NCBI RefSeq assembly: GCF_016863635.1
Contig: NZ_BOPG01000014.1
Span: 1 to 64,000, forward strand
From: Virgisporangium aurantiacum
Lineage (GTDB): Bacteria > Actinomycetota > Actinomycetes > Mycobacteriales > Micromonosporaceae
DNA: 64,000 nt
Reading direction: 5' to 3'
Of the stretch, positions 43,865 through 52,758 are shown one piece after another. A program made the position numbers and the translations under genes. How positions within the stretch are numbered: position 1 is the first letter of the stretch; every line of letters begins with the position of its first letter. The notes beneath the pieces are model-generated. The model saw only the letters and a list, made by a program, of their open reading frames with translations, had not been told where the DNA came from and ran no database searches.

Positions 43865-44614
43865 TCAGGCCCGCCCGAGGAGCGCGCCGCCGTCGATCGC
43901 GAGGGTCTGTCCGGTGATCCAGGCCGCGTCGTCCGACACGAGGAACGCCACCGCACCCGCGACGTCGGACGGCACGCCCAGTCGCTTCAACGGGTAAGCG
44001 CTTGCCGCCGCCTCTTCGTCGTTCTCGTACAGCGCGGAGGCGAAGCGCGTCTTCACCACGGCCGGCGCCACCGCGTTCACCCGCACGTTGGGCGCGAGCT
44101 CCGCGGCCAGATTCATCGTGAGGTGGTTCAGCGCCGCCTTGGTGACGCCGTAGAACGCGATCCCGCCCGACGGGCGCAGCCCCGCCATCGAGGACACGTT
44201 CACGATCGCCCCGCCCCGCTCCGCCAGCCCGGTGCGGCACAGTTCCTGCACCCAGGCCAGCGAGCTCAGCACGTTGACCTCGAAGATCTTCCGCGCGGCG
44301 GCGAGGTCGAGCTCGGCCAGCGACCCGTACACGGGGTTGATCCCGGTGTTGTTGACGAGGATGTCGACCGGCCCGAACGCCGCGCCCACCCGTTCCACGG
44401 CCTCCGACCGGTGGTCGGCGTCGTCGGCCTTGCCGGGAATCGCGACGGCGTGATCAGCGCCGAGGGACGCGACGGCTTCGGCCAGCGCCTCCGGCTTGCG
44501 GGCGGTGATGCCGACCTTCGCGCCCTCGGCCACCAGCCGGGTCGCGATGCCGAGCCCGATACCGCGGCTGGCGCCGGTGACGATGGCCACCCGGCCGGCA
44601 AGACGTCCAGTCAT
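43865..44614 (-). CDS. SDR oxidoreductase
   Basis: 249 residues: TGASRGIGLGIATRL, NNTGINPVYGS, VNVSSMAGLRPSGG, YGVTKAALNHL and NAVAPAVVKTRFA. It has the catalytic Ser, Tyr and Lys and a C-terminal GQTLAIDGGALL. It precedes the kinase and dehydrogenase. In the Lva route the SDR (LvaD) reduces levulinyl-CoA to 4-hydroxyvaleryl-CoA, so a 4-oxoacyl-CoA reductase is a reasonable guess. A palindrome copy (43993) codes ASAYPLKRLG. Confidence 0.92.
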   Translation of the reverse strand: MTGRLAGRVAIVTGASRGIGLGIATRLVAEGAKVGITARKPEALAEAVASLGADHAVAIPGKADDADHRSEAVERVGAAFGPVDILVNNTGINPVYGSLAELDLAAARKIFEVNVLSSLAWVQELCRTGLAERGGAIVNVSSMAGLRPSGGIAFYGVTKAALNHLTMNLAAELAPNVRVNAVAPAVVKTRFASALYENDEEAAASAYPLKRLGVPSDVAGAVAFLVSDDAAWITGQTLAIDGGALLGRA

Positions 44615-44713
44615 ACGCTCCCCTATTTATGCATCGTAAGTGCAGATACTATGGAGCCAGCCCCAGGAAAGCAACGCCGGGTATGCCAGAACCGACCCGA
44701 GAGGACCCCCACC

Positions 44714-45931
44714 GTGGCCGAGGCCGTCATCGTCTCCACCGCCCGCTCCCCCATCGGACGCGCCGGCAAAGGGTCCCTGACCCAGCTGCGCCCCGACGAT
44801 CTCGCCACCACGATCGTGCGCGCCGCGCTCGACAAGGTGCCGCAGCTCGACCCCGCCACGATCGACGATCTCATGGTCGGCTGCGCCCAGCCGGCCGGCG
44901 AGCAGGGTTACAACCTCGCCCGGGTGATCGCCGTGAAACTCGGGCTCGACACGCTGCCCGGCACCACCGTCAACCGGTACTGCTCGTCGTCGCTGCAGAC
45001 CACCCGCATGGCGTTCCACGCCATCAGGGCCGGCGAGGGCGACATCTTCGTCTCGGCCGGCGTGGAATGCGTCTCCCGCTACGGAAAGGGACGCAGCGAC
45101 GGCCTCCCCGACACCCACAACCCCGACTTCGCCGAGGCGCTGGAGCGCACGGCGAAGCGGGCGGAGACCAACGAAGCGTGGCACGACCCGCGCGAGGACA
45201 GCCTGATCCCCGACATCTACATCGCGATGGGCCAGACCGCCGAGAACCTGGCGTACGCCAAGGGAATCACGAGAGAACTCCAGGACGAGTTCGGCGTCCG
45301 CTCCCAGAACCTCGCCGAAGCGGCCATCGCGAGCGGCTTCTGGGCCCGCGAGATCACGCCCGTCACGCTTCCCGACGGCACGGTGGTGAGCAGGGACGAC
45401 GGTCCGCGCGCCAACGTCACGCTGGAGGCCGTCGCCAACCTCAAGCCGGTCTTCCGGCCCGACGGCACGGTGACCGCCGGCAACTGCTGCCCGCTCAACG
45501 ACGGCGCCGCCGCGGTCGTGATCATGTCGGACACGAAGGCCCGCGAACTGGGCGTCACGCCGCTCGCGCGGATCGTCTCGACCGGCGTGTCGGCGCTGTC
45601 GCCGGAAATCATGGGGCTCGGACCGGTGGAAGCCTCGCGCCAGGCGCTCGCCCGCGCGAAGATGACCATCGACGACGTCGACCTGGTCGAGATCAACGAG
45701 GCGTTCGCGGCGCAGGTCGTCCCCAGCGCGGCCGACCTCAGCCCCGACTGGGAGAAGCTCAACGTGAACGGGGGTGCGATCGCGGTCGGTCATCCGTTCG
45801 GCATGACCGGCGCCCGGATCACGACCACCCTCATCAACTCGCTCGGCTGGCACGACAAGCAGATCGGCCTGGAGACGATGTGCGTCGGCGGCGGCCAGGG
45901 CATGGCAATGATCATCGAGAGAATGAGCTGA
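44714..45931 (+). CDS. acetyl-CoA C-acyltransferase (thiolase)
   Basis: 405 residues. Nucleophilic Cys in NRYCSSSLQT near residue 90, GHPFGMTGARI with the catalytic His near 358 and CVGGGQGMAM with the second Cys near 390. It cleaves 3-oxoacyl-CoA in beta-oxidation. GTG at 44714 is the family-like start. An open frame extends back to 42875, but it is antisense to the kinase and SDR, so no fusion is meant. Divergent from the SDR with a 99-bp gap. Confidence 0.94.
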   Translation: MAEAVIVSTARSPIGRAGKGSLTQLRPDDLATTIVRAALDKVPQLDPATIDDLMVGCAQPAGEQGYNLARVIAVKLGLDTLPGTTVNRYCSSSLQTTRMAFHAIRAGEGDIFVSAGVECVSRYGKGRSDGLPDTHNPDFAEALERTAKRAETNEAWHDPREDSLIPDIYIAMGQTAENLAYAKGITRELQDEFGVRSQNLAEAAIASGFWAREITPVTLPDGTVVSRDDGPRANVTLEAVANLKPVFRPDGTVTAGNCCPLNDGAAAVVIMSDTKARELGVTPLARIVSTGVSALSPEIMGLGPVEASRQALARAKMTIDDVDLVEINEAFAAQVVPSAADLSPDWEKLNVNGGAIAVGHPFGMTGARITTTLINSLGWHDKQIGLETMCVGGGQGMAMIIERMS

Positions 45932-45950
45932 GCTGAAAGGAGAGCCGTAC

Positions 45951-46406
45951 ATGCGGATCTTCACCTCCCCCGAGGATCTCACCGCCGCCGTCGGTGAGCA
46001 CCTGGGCTACAGCGACTGGCACGTGATCGACCAGGACCGGGTGAACAAGTTCGCCGACGCCACCGGCGACCACCAGTGGATCCACGTCGACACCGAGAAG
46101 GCCGCCGCCGGACCGTTCAAGACGACGATCGCGCACGGGTTCCTGTCGCTGTCGTTGTTCCCGGCGCTCACGCCCGAGATCTACGCGATCGAGGGCGTGC
46201 GGATGGGCATCAACTACGGCACGAACAAGGTGCGGTTCCCGTCGCCGCTGCCGGTCGGCAGCAAGGTCCGCGCGGGCGCCACGCTGATGAGCGTCGAGCA
46301 GACGAAGGACGGCGGCTACCAGGTCACCAACGAGGTGACGCTGGAGCGGGAGGGCGGCGAGAAGCCGATCTGCGTCGCGCAGACCGTCGCCCGTCTTTAT
46401 TTCTGA
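45951..46406 (+). CDS. MaoC-like (R)-enoyl-CoA hydratase
   Basis: 151 residues, hot-dog fold, with the hydratase motif ADATGDHQWIHVD near residue 36 (catalytic Asp/His) and a GPFKTTIAHGFLSLSLFPAL block. AAAGGAGAG lies 6 bp upstream of ATG 45951 and the gene is 19 bp after the thiolase, so the two form an operon. It hydrates trans-2-enoyl-CoA to the (R)-3-hydroxyacyl form. Confidence 0.93.
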   Translation: MRIFTSPEDLTAAVGEHLGYSDWHVIDQDRVNKFADATGDHQWIHVDTEKAAAGPFKTTIAHGFLSLSLFPALTPEIYAIEGVRMGINYGTNKVRFPSPLPVGSKVRAGATLMSVEQTKDGGYQVTNEVTLEREGGEKPICVAQTVARLYF

Positions 46407-46413
46407 CAGACGA

Positions 46414-46445
46414 AGCGGGCCGCCACCCCGTTGTGGCGGCCCGCT
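46414..46445. terminator. bidirectional terminator after the MaoC gene
   Basis: A 13-bp perfect stem, AGCGGGCCGCCAC with GTGGCGGCCCGCT, loop CCCGTT, in the 50-bp gap between the convergent MaoC gene and the branched-chain binding-protein gene. Confidence 0.85.
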
Positions 46446-46456
46446 CGCGTGTCACA

Positions 46457-47740
46457 TCAGGACGGAATGCCGTTGCCCGGCGGCGCGGTGGCCTTCTCCG
46501 AGTACTCCTTCACGGCGCCGTCGGCCTCGTCGGTCTCCAGCACCGGGCCAAACGCGGCCTGTGACCCGCCGGAGATCTTGCCCATCTGCATGCCGCCGAT
46601 GCCCGAGTGGTCGGTCTTCGAGTACCGGTACGGGCCGGCCGCGGCGTTCTTGAAGCCGCCCGACTGGATCGCCTCGATGATCTTGTCACGGGTCAGGTTC
46701 TTGCCGGCCTTCTGCAGCGCCTGCACGGTCAGGTAGCCCACGGTCATGCCGAACACGATGTTGTTGTCGAACGGCGCGTTCGCGTTGTGTTCCGCGTTGA
46801 CCTTCTTGTAGAGCTGGATCCACGGGTTCGACTCGTCGGTCGCGATCGGCAGGTAGCCGACGCTGAGCAGACCCTCGAGGAGGCCCTTGTTCTGGCCGAG
46901 CAGGCCGGAGAGCGTCAGGTTGTCGGCGCCGACGCTGGAGACCACCCACTGCGGCTTGAACGCGAGCTGCGCGGCGGTGCCCAGCGCCCGGGCGGTGAAG
47001 CCGGGAATGGTGCCGGAGATGACGACCTGGCAGCCGGCCGTCTTGAACGCCTGGATCTGCGGCGTGATGTTGGCGTTGGAGGTGACGTACTTCTGCTTCT
47101 CCTTGACGCCGGCCGGGGTCAGGATCTTCTCGACGCCGGCGAGGCTGTCGCGGCCGAAGTCGTCGTCCTGGCCGAAGTGGCAGACGGTCTGGCCGGAGAA
47201 GTTCTGCTTCACGTAGTCGGCCATGATCTTGCCCTCGACCGTGTAGTCAGGCTGGAAGCCGAACGTGCCCGGGTACTTGTCGGGCTGGTCCCAGCTACGG
47301 CTGCCGGACGCGACGAACAGGTCGGGAACCTTCTGCTGCTTGAGGAAGTCGAGCACGCCGGTGTGGGTGGGCGTCCCCAGACCGTTGAGGATCGCGAAGA
47401 CCTTGTCCTCCAACACCAGCTTGCGCACCAGGTTCTGGGTGTTCGCCGGGTTGTAGGCGTCGTCCTCGATCAGGTATTTGATCTGACGGCCGTGCACGCC
47501 GCCGTTCTTGTTGACGTAGTCGAAGTATGCCTTGGTGGCGGGCGCGATCTTCGAGTAACCGGCCGCGGCCGGACCGGTCAGCGGCATGTGCGTGCCGAAG
47601 GTGATCGAATCGGCGGTGACACCGGGAACGTTCTCGGCGGTGCCGCCCTCGTCGGGTGCTTCGTCGGAGCACGCGGCGACCGCCGCAACGAGCGTGAGCG
47701 CGGCGGCGATCGCGATGCCGCGCCGTGCGATGCGATGCAT
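46457..47740 (-). CDS. branched-chain amino acid/acyl-type ABC binding lipoprotein (LivJ/K-like)
   Basis: 427 residues. Lipobox AVAAC after RRGIAIAAALTLVAAVAAC, then the type 1 periplasmic-binding fold: ITFGTHMPLTGPAAAGYSK, YFDYVNKNGGVHGRQIKYLI and DAYNPANTQNLVRKLV. ATG at 47740 with AGGAGAG upstream. The last gene of the Liv operon. The binding protein decides the substrate; in such islands it is often an organic acid or aromatic compound rather than an amino acid. Confidence 0.9.
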   Translation of the reverse strand: MHRIARRGIAIAAALTLVAAVAACSDEAPDEGGTAENVPGVTADSITFGTHMPLTGPAAAGYSKIAPATKAYFDYVNKNGGVHGRQIKYLIEDDAYNPANTQNLVRKLVLEDKVFAILNGLGTPTHTGVLDFLKQQKVPDLFVASGSRSWDQPDKYPGTFGFQPDYTVEGKIMADYVKQNFSGQTVCHFGQDDDFGRDSLAGVEKILTPAGVKEKQKYVTSNANITPQIQAFKTAGCQVVISGTIPGFTARALGTAAQLAFKPQWVVSSVGADNLTLSGLLGQNKGLLEGLLSVGYLPIATDESNPWIQLYKKVNAEHNANAPFDNNIVFGMTVGYLTVQALQKAGKNLTRDKIIEAIQSGGFKNAAAGPYRYSKTDHSGIGGMQMGKISGGSQAAFGPVLETDEADGAVKEYSEKATAPPGNGIPS

Positions 47741-47807
47741 GGCTCTCCTGTTCGGGTGGGTTGGTGGTGGGTTTCCTGCGAAGAGGGTGGGTTCGGGTTC
47801 TACAGGT

Positions 47808-48950
47808 TCAGGCTTTACGGGCACGCAGGCGCCGGCGGATGGCGAAACCGGCCTTGCGGAACGCGCCCTGGATGCCGCCGGGCGCCAGAAGCATCACGAT
47901 GATCAGGGTGAGCCCGAAGATCGCCAGCGGCAGGTTTCCTTCGAGCTTGTTGGCCATGGCCCGGCTCATCTCGAAGCTGCGGGTCATTTCGGTGGTGAGA
48001 TACGGGAGGACGACGAGCAGCAGCGCGCCCCACGCCGCGCCGAACAGGCTTCCCAGCCCGCCGAGCACGATCGCGAGCAACAGGTTGAGCGAGAGCGTCA
48101 ACCCGAAGACGCTGGGCGACACGCTCTGCGAGATGACCGCGAGCACGCCGCCGCCGAGACCGGCGCACGCCGCGCTCACCACGAACGCCAGCACCTGAGT
48201 GCGGGCGACATGGATGCCGCACAACCGGGCGGCCACCTCGTCGTCCCGGACGGCTTTGAACGAACGGCCGAACCGGCTCTGTACGAGGTTGGCGACGAAC
48301 AGCACCGCCACCAGGGCGCAGATGATGGCGATCCAGGCCAGCCACCGCTCGGGCGGGAAGTACGGGCCGAGCGCGGCCGGCGACGGTTCGACGTAGACCG
48401 ACAAGCCCTGGTCGGCGTTGAAGACGCTCGCGAACCGCGTGGTGAATGCCGGCACGACGAGCGCGACCGCGAGCGTCACGCCGGCGAGGTACGGGCCGCG
48501 CAGCCGGGCCGCGCACATCCCGATGACGAGACCCGCGAGCGACGCGACGATCACGCCCAACGGCAACGACACCAGCAGCGTCCAGTTGCCGAGGAGGTTG
48601 CGGTCGCTGAACTCGTTCTGCATCAACGCGACCGTGTACGCGCCGCACGCCATGAACGCGCCGTGCCCCAACGACAGTTGACCGTTGAGCCCGGTGAGCA
48701 TCGTGAGCCCGACCGTGACGCACAGGTACGCGGCGACGGTCGCCAACTGGTAGTTGCGGAACGGCTCGATGCCGTAGCTGATGAAGTAGACGAGGATCGC
48801 GCCGACGGCCACCCAGATCAGGTGCCGCAGCAGGGTCGAGCCGCCACGGCCCGGCAGTGCCGGCGCGATGCCGGCGGAAACGAAGCGGCGCAAGGGCGAA
48901 CGCTGCGGCGTCACCGGCACGGTCTCGCGCGCTTTTTCCGTGGTCGTCAT
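47808..48950 (-). CDS. livM: branched-chain ABC permease LivM
   Basis: 380 residues with about ten membrane helices, the LivM motif GLNGQLSLGHGAFMACGAYT and the later EAA-type loop SRFGRSFKAVRDDEVAARLC. A 25-residue Arg-rich N-terminus precedes the first helix. ATGA overlap with livH (48947-48950). Confidence 0.92.
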   Translation of the reverse strand: MTTTEKARETVPVTPQRSPLRRFVSAGIAPALPGRGGSTLLRHLIWVAVGAILVYFISYGIEPFRNYQLATVAAYLCVTVGLTMLTGLNGQLSLGHGAFMACGAYTVALMQNEFSDRNLLGNWTLLVSLPLGVIVASLAGLVIGMCAARLRGPYLAGVTLAVALVVPAFTTRFASVFNADQGLSVYVEPSPAALGPYFPPERWLAWIAIICALVAVLFVANLVQSRFGRSFKAVRDDEVAARLCGIHVARTQVLAFVVSAACAGLGGGVLAVISQSVSPSVFGLTLSLNLLLAIVLGGLGSLFGAAWGALLLVVLPYLTTEMTRSFEMSRAMANKLEGNLPLAIFGLTLIIVMLLAPGGIQGAFRKAGFAIRRRLRARKA

Positions 48951-49825
48951 ACCGTCCTCGCTCGCACGCTGGAGAAGATTCCGCCCGGCCGGAACAGCAG
49001 GACGCCGAGCAGCACCACGAGCACCGCGATGGGCGTCACGGCGGCGCCGAGGTATCCGCTGACGTAGGACAGGATCAGCCCGACGATGATGCCGCCGACG
49101 ACGGCGCCGACCGGGCTGTCGAGACCACCCACCACGGCGGCCGTGAACGCGGACGCGAACACGAGGTCCATCGCGTGCGGATGCAGGCCGAGTTCGGTGG
49201 GCAGGATGAGGATGCCGGCGAGCGAACCGACCAGCGCCGCCAGCGCCCAGCCCAGCGTGAGCATCCGGCCGACGCGCACACCCAGCAGTCGCGACACCTC
49301 GGGCGCGAACGCCGCGGCCCGCATCCGTAGCCCGATCGCGGTGCGCGTGAACAGCAACGCCAGCAGCACCACGATCGTGGCGACCGACCCGTAGATGAAC
49401 AGGTCGTACTGGGTCATCAGCGGTACGCCGCCGACCTCGATCGCCGCGGTGCCGAACGGATGGTTCGCCGCCCGGTACTCGCCGCCCCAGATGATGCCGA
49501 CGACCGCGGTGAGGAACAGCACCAGCCCGAGCGCGACGATGACGTCGTTGAGCGGATTCGCGTGGCCGACGAACCGCATCAGCCCGCGCTCCACGGCCGC
49601 GCCGAGCAGGAACCCGCCGACGAGCCCGACCACGAGCCCCAGCAGGTACGAGCCGGTCGAGTCGGAGACGAGGTAGGCCGCGTACGCGGTGACCACGGCC
49701 ATCGCGCCCTGCGCGAAGTTCACCACCCGCGCGGCCCGCCAGATGAGCACCAGCGCGAGCGCGAACGCGGCGTAGATCGCGCCCCTCGACACGCCGTCGA
49801 AGGTGAGGAAGACAAAGCGTTCCAA
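48947..49825 (-). CDS. livH: branched-chain ABC permease LivH
   Basis: 292 residues with eight or so helices; GVSRGAIYAAFALALVLIWR, VNFAQGAMAVVTAYAAYLV and GLDSPVGAVVGGIIVGLILS are LivH motifs. Together with LivM it forms the channel. The start overlaps nothing upstream; livF ends 11 bp before. Confidence 0.92.
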   Translation of the reverse strand: MERFVFLTFDGVSRGAIYAAFALALVLIWRAARVVNFAQGAMAVVTAYAAYLVSDSTGSYLLGLVVGLVGGFLLGAAVERGLMRFVGHANPLNDVIVALGLVLFLTAVVGIIWGGEYRAANHPFGTAAIEVGGVPLMTQYDLFIYGSVATIVVLLALLFTRTAIGLRMRAAAFAPEVSRLLGVRVGRMLTLGWALAALVGSLAGILILPTELGLHPHAMDLVFASAFTAAVVGGLDSPVGAVVGGIIVGLILSYVSGYLGAAVTPIAVLVVLLGVLLFRPGGIFSSVRARTV

Positions 49826-49835
49826 GGCAATCCCC

Positions 49836-50549
49836 CTAGAAACCGAGGTACGCGTGGCGGAGGGACTCGTCGTCGCGCAACCGGTCGGCGTCGGTGGTCA
49901 TGACGACGCGGCCGAGCGACATCACCACGCCCTGGTCGGCGATCGACAACGCGCTGCGGACGTTCTGCTCCACCAGCAGCACGGTGAGACCGGTGGAGTC
50001 ACGCAACCGCCGCAGCAGCGCCATGATCTGCGCTGTCACCTTCGGCGCGAGACCGAGCGACGGTTCGTCGAGCAACAACAGTTCGGGACGCGCGATCAGC
50101 GCCCGCCCCACCGCGAGCATCTGCCGTTCCCCGCCGGACAACTGGTGCCCGAGATGGCGGCGCCGGCGGGCCAACGGCTCGAACAGCTCGTAGACCTCGT
50201 CGGTGGCCTTCTTCGCGTCGGCCTTGTCCTTGCGCCACAACCCGCCGAGCCGCAGGTTCTCCTCGACGGTGAGTTCGGCGACGACGCCGCGGCCCTCGGG
50301 CACGTGCGCGATGCCGCGCTGCACGTACTGCTCGACCTTGCAGCCGCGCAGATCGGTGCCGTTGTACGTGACGCTGCCGCCGGTCGGCTTCACCAGGCCG
50401 GTGAGCGTGCGCAGCAACGTGGTCTTGCCGGCGCCGTTGGCGCCCAGCACCGCGGTGATCGTCCCCTGTGGAACGGTGAGGTTCACGTCGCGCAGGACGG
50501 GCACCGCGCCGTAGCCGGAGCTGAGGTCCTTCACTTCCAGCAGCGTCAT
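49836..50549 (-). CDS. livF: branched-chain ABC ATPase LivF
   Basis: 237 residues. Walker A VLGANGAGKTTLLRTLTGL, signature QLSGGERQMLAVGRALIARP and Walker B LLLLDEPSLGLAP. ATG at 50549 overlaps the livG stop by ATGA; a longer frame upstream is spurious. LivF-type by the short C-terminus RHAYLGF. Confidence 0.93.
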   Translation of the reverse strand: MTLLEVKDLSSGYGAVPVLRDVNLTVPQGTITAVLGANGAGKTTLLRTLTGLVKPTGGSVTYNGTDLRGCKVEQYVQRGIAHVPEGRGVVAELTVEENLRLGGLWRKDKADAKKATDEVYELFEPLARRRRHLGHQLSGGERQMLAVGRALIARPELLLLDEPSLGLAPKVTAQIMALLRRLRDSTGLTVLLVEQNVRSALSIADQGVVMSLGRVVMTTDADRLRDDESLRHAYLGF

Positions 50550-51382
50550 GACGTGACCTCCGCACCGAGATAGGCCTCGGCGACCGCGGGGTTGTCGCGG
50601 ATCTCCTGCGGCGTACCGGATGCGATGACGCGGCCGAAGTCGAGCACGACGATTCCCGTGCACACCTGCATCACCAGGTCCATGTGGTGCTCGACCAGCA
50701 TCACCGAGCAGGCTCCCTCCGACCGCGCGGGCAACCCGACGATCAGCGCGGCCAGTTCCTCGATGTCCTCCGCGGAGAGACCGCCGGCGGGCTCGTCGAG
50801 CAGCAGCAGCCGCGGCCTCGCCACCAACGCCCGGGCCAGGGCGACGCGCTTGCGCACCGCGTACGGCAACGTCTCCGGGTAGGCACCGGCGTGGTCGGCG
50901 ACGCCCAGCTCGTCGAGCCGGGCGACCGCCTCGGCGCGCAGCCGGCGCTCGTCGCGGTCGCTGCGGGGCAGCCCGAACAGCGCCGACAGGAAACCCGCGT
51001 CGGACGTGTGCGTCGCGCCGGCCATCACGTTCTCCAGCACCGACAGGCCCCGGAACAGCCCGACACCCTGGAGGGTGCGCACGATTCCCCGGCGCGCCAG
51101 CTGGTGCGGCTTCGGCCGCAACGGCCGGCCGTCGAACGTGATGCTTCCGTTGCTGGGCTCCACGAACCCGCACACGACGTTGAACAGCGTGGTCTTTCCG
51201 GCACCGTTGGGCCCGATGACACCGACGACGCTGCCGGCCGGAACGGCCAGCGACACGTCTTCCAGTGCCACCAGGCCACCGAAGTTCACGCCGATGCCGC
51301 TCAGGTCGAGGCTGGCACCGGTGTTGCGGATACCGGTACTGCCGATACCGGTATCCGGGGGATCAGCGGACGGCGGGCTCAT
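50546..51382 (-). CDS. livG: branched-chain ABC ATPase LivG
   Basis: 278 residues. Walker A VIGPNGAGKTTLFNVVCGF, signature-region PYAVRKRVALARALVARPRL (the usual SGGQ appears altered) and Walker B LLLLDEPAGGLSAEDIEELA. The C-terminus VAEAYLGAEV is LivG-like. ATG at 51382 is chosen. The N-terminus carries a small Gly/Thr repeat (DTGIGSTGIRNTG) from a GATACCGGTA-like DNA duplication. First gene of the five-gene operon. Confidence 0.88.
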   Translation of the reverse strand: MSPPSADPPDTGIGSTGIRNTGASLDLSGIGVNFGGLVALEDVSLAVPAGSVVGVIGPNGAGKTTLFNVVCGFVEPSNGSITFDGRPLRPKPHQLARRGIVRTLQGVGLFRGLSVLENVMAGATHTSDAGFLSALFGLPRSDRDERRLRAEAVARLDELGVADHAGAYPETLPYAVRKRVALARALVARPRLLLLDEPAGGLSAEDIEELAALIVGLPARSEGACSVMLVEHHMDLVMQVCTGIVVLDFGRVIASGTPQEIRDNPAVAEAYLGAEVTS

Positions 51383-51471
51383 CTTCACCTCTGGGGTGGG
51401 GTGGGGCGCTACCGCGCCGGGGACGCGCCTGGTGATGCGAGGTACGAGCCGATCAAAGTAATTACATCGGG

Positions 51472-51499
51472 AGTGTACATTTTTGGATCGCCCCGTCAA
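51472..51499 (-). promoter_or_regulatory. candidate promoter of the liv operon
   Basis: On the minus strand TTGACG (51499-51494) and TACACT (51477-51472) are 16 bp apart in the only AT-rich patch of the gap upstream of livG. The remaining 51383-51576 region carries no gene that I can see; the dehydrogenase at 51577 ends at its right edge. Confidence 0.5.
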
Positions 51500-51576
51500 C
51501 GGTCTTGTTGCGAGGCTGTGACCAGGGAATTTCGGGGGTGCTCACATTACGCCAAGGCGGGATGAAAAGGGCTCCC

Positions 51577-52758
51577 TCAGGCAGGTGGAAGATTGACCAG
51601 GTTCGCCAGAACGGCGCGGTGCCGGTCGGGCGTGCCGAGGCCGATCGCCGCGCTCTTGGCCCGCTTCAGGTACAGGTGCGCGGGATGTTCCCAGGTGAAC
51701 CCGATTCCGCCGTGCAGCTGCACGCATTCCTCGGCCGCGAGCACCGCGGTCTCGGAGCAGTAGGACTGCGCCAGCGCGGCCGCGACCTCCGCGTCGTCGG
51801 TGCCGATGCTCGCGGCGGCGTACCGGGCGACGGCGCGGGCCTGCGCCACGCGCGTCCACAGGTCGGCGAGGCGGTGCTTGAGCGCCTGGAACGAGCCGAC
51901 CTTGCGGCCGAACTGGTACCGGTTCTTCAGGTAGTCGACGGTGCTGTCGAGACACCACTGCGCCAGGCCGACCTGCTCGGAGGCGAGCAGCGCGGCGCCC
52001 GTCGTGAGCGCGGTGGTCACCGCGCGCACGGCCGTCTCACCACGGGCAAGCGCTATCCCGGACGCCGATGCGAACCCGATGTCGCACACCTGCCGGGTCA
52101 TGTCCAATGAGGACAGTGGCGTCCGGGTGACCCCGGCGGCGGCGGCGTCGACCGCGTACAGGCCGTCGGTGGTGGGCACCAGCAGCACGTCGACGGTCAC
52201 CGCGTCGGCTACCGACGTCACCGTGCCGTCGAGCGTGTCGCCGGCGGCCGAGACCGTGGGGGAAAGCGCTGTCCCGGCGGTGGTGGAGAACGGAACGACG
52301 AGCGCCGCCGACCTCTCCCCGGAGGCCAGTCGGGCAAGGAGTTCGGCGGCGGCACGGACCTCGGCCGCGGCCGCCGGGGAAGCGCTTTCCGCGCCGGCGC
52401 CGGGCGGGGCGCCTTCGGCGGCCCCCGGCGAAGCGCTCTCCCCGGCCGCCACCAGGAGCGCGGCCGTGGCCAGGACGGCGCTGCCCAGGTACGGCACCGG
52501 CGCCACCGCCGACCCCAGCTCCTCCAGCACCACCGCGACCTGGCGCCACGTCGCACCCGCGCCGCCGGCGTCCTCCGGAACGGGCAGGCCCGCCAGGCCC
52601 ATCTCGCCGGCGAGCGTGGCCCACAGCTTCGTGTCGTACGGCTCCGGGCTCTCGGTGCGGGCGAGCACGGCCGACCACGGGCTCCGGGCGGCCAGCAACC
52701 CGCGGACGGTGGCCCGCAGTTCCTCGTCCACCTCGTCATAGAGAAGGTCAGAGGTCAT
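51577..52758 (-). CDS. acyl-CoA dehydrogenase, FadE-type subunit
   Basis: 393 residues: ACAD N-terminal domain, the block WCLDSTVDYLKNRYQFGRKV and the C-terminal IGFTWEHPAHLYLKRAKSAA, typical of the WEH-type subunit of two-gene FadE complexes used for sterol or branched side chains. Around residues 110-160 it carries an Ala/Ser/Pro-rich insertion (GESASPGAAEGAPPG and ESASPAAAAE) coded partly by two copies of the dispersed palindrome, starting at 52428 and 52377. Two more copies start at 52261 and 52045. ATGA overlap with the next dehydrogenase. Confidence 0.9.
   Translation of the reverse strand: MTSDLLYDEVDEELRATVRGLLAARSPWSAVLARTESPEPYDTKLWATLAGEMGLAGLPVPEDAGGAGATWRQVAVVLEELGSAVAPVPYLGSAVLATAALLVAAGESASPGAAEGAPPGAGAESASPAAAAEVRAAAELLARLASGERSAALVVPFSTTAGTALSPTVSAAGDTLDGTVTSVADAVTVDVLLVPTTDGLYAVDAAAAGVTRTPLSSLDMTRQVCDIGFASASGIALARGETAVRAVTTALTTGAALLASEQVGLAQWCLDSTVDYLKNRYQFGRKVGSFQALKHRLADLWTRVAQARAVARYAAASIGTDDAEVAAALAQSYCSETAVLAAEECVQLHGGIGFTWEHPAHLYLKRAKSAAIGLGTPDRHRAVLANLVNLPPA

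Noticed and set aside
42875..45931. A 1018-codon open frame around the thiolase
   Set aside because: The first 610 codons are antisense to the kinase and SDR genes and are low-complexity Arg/Gln/Val; only the part from 44714 matches thiolase. High GC opens long false frames.
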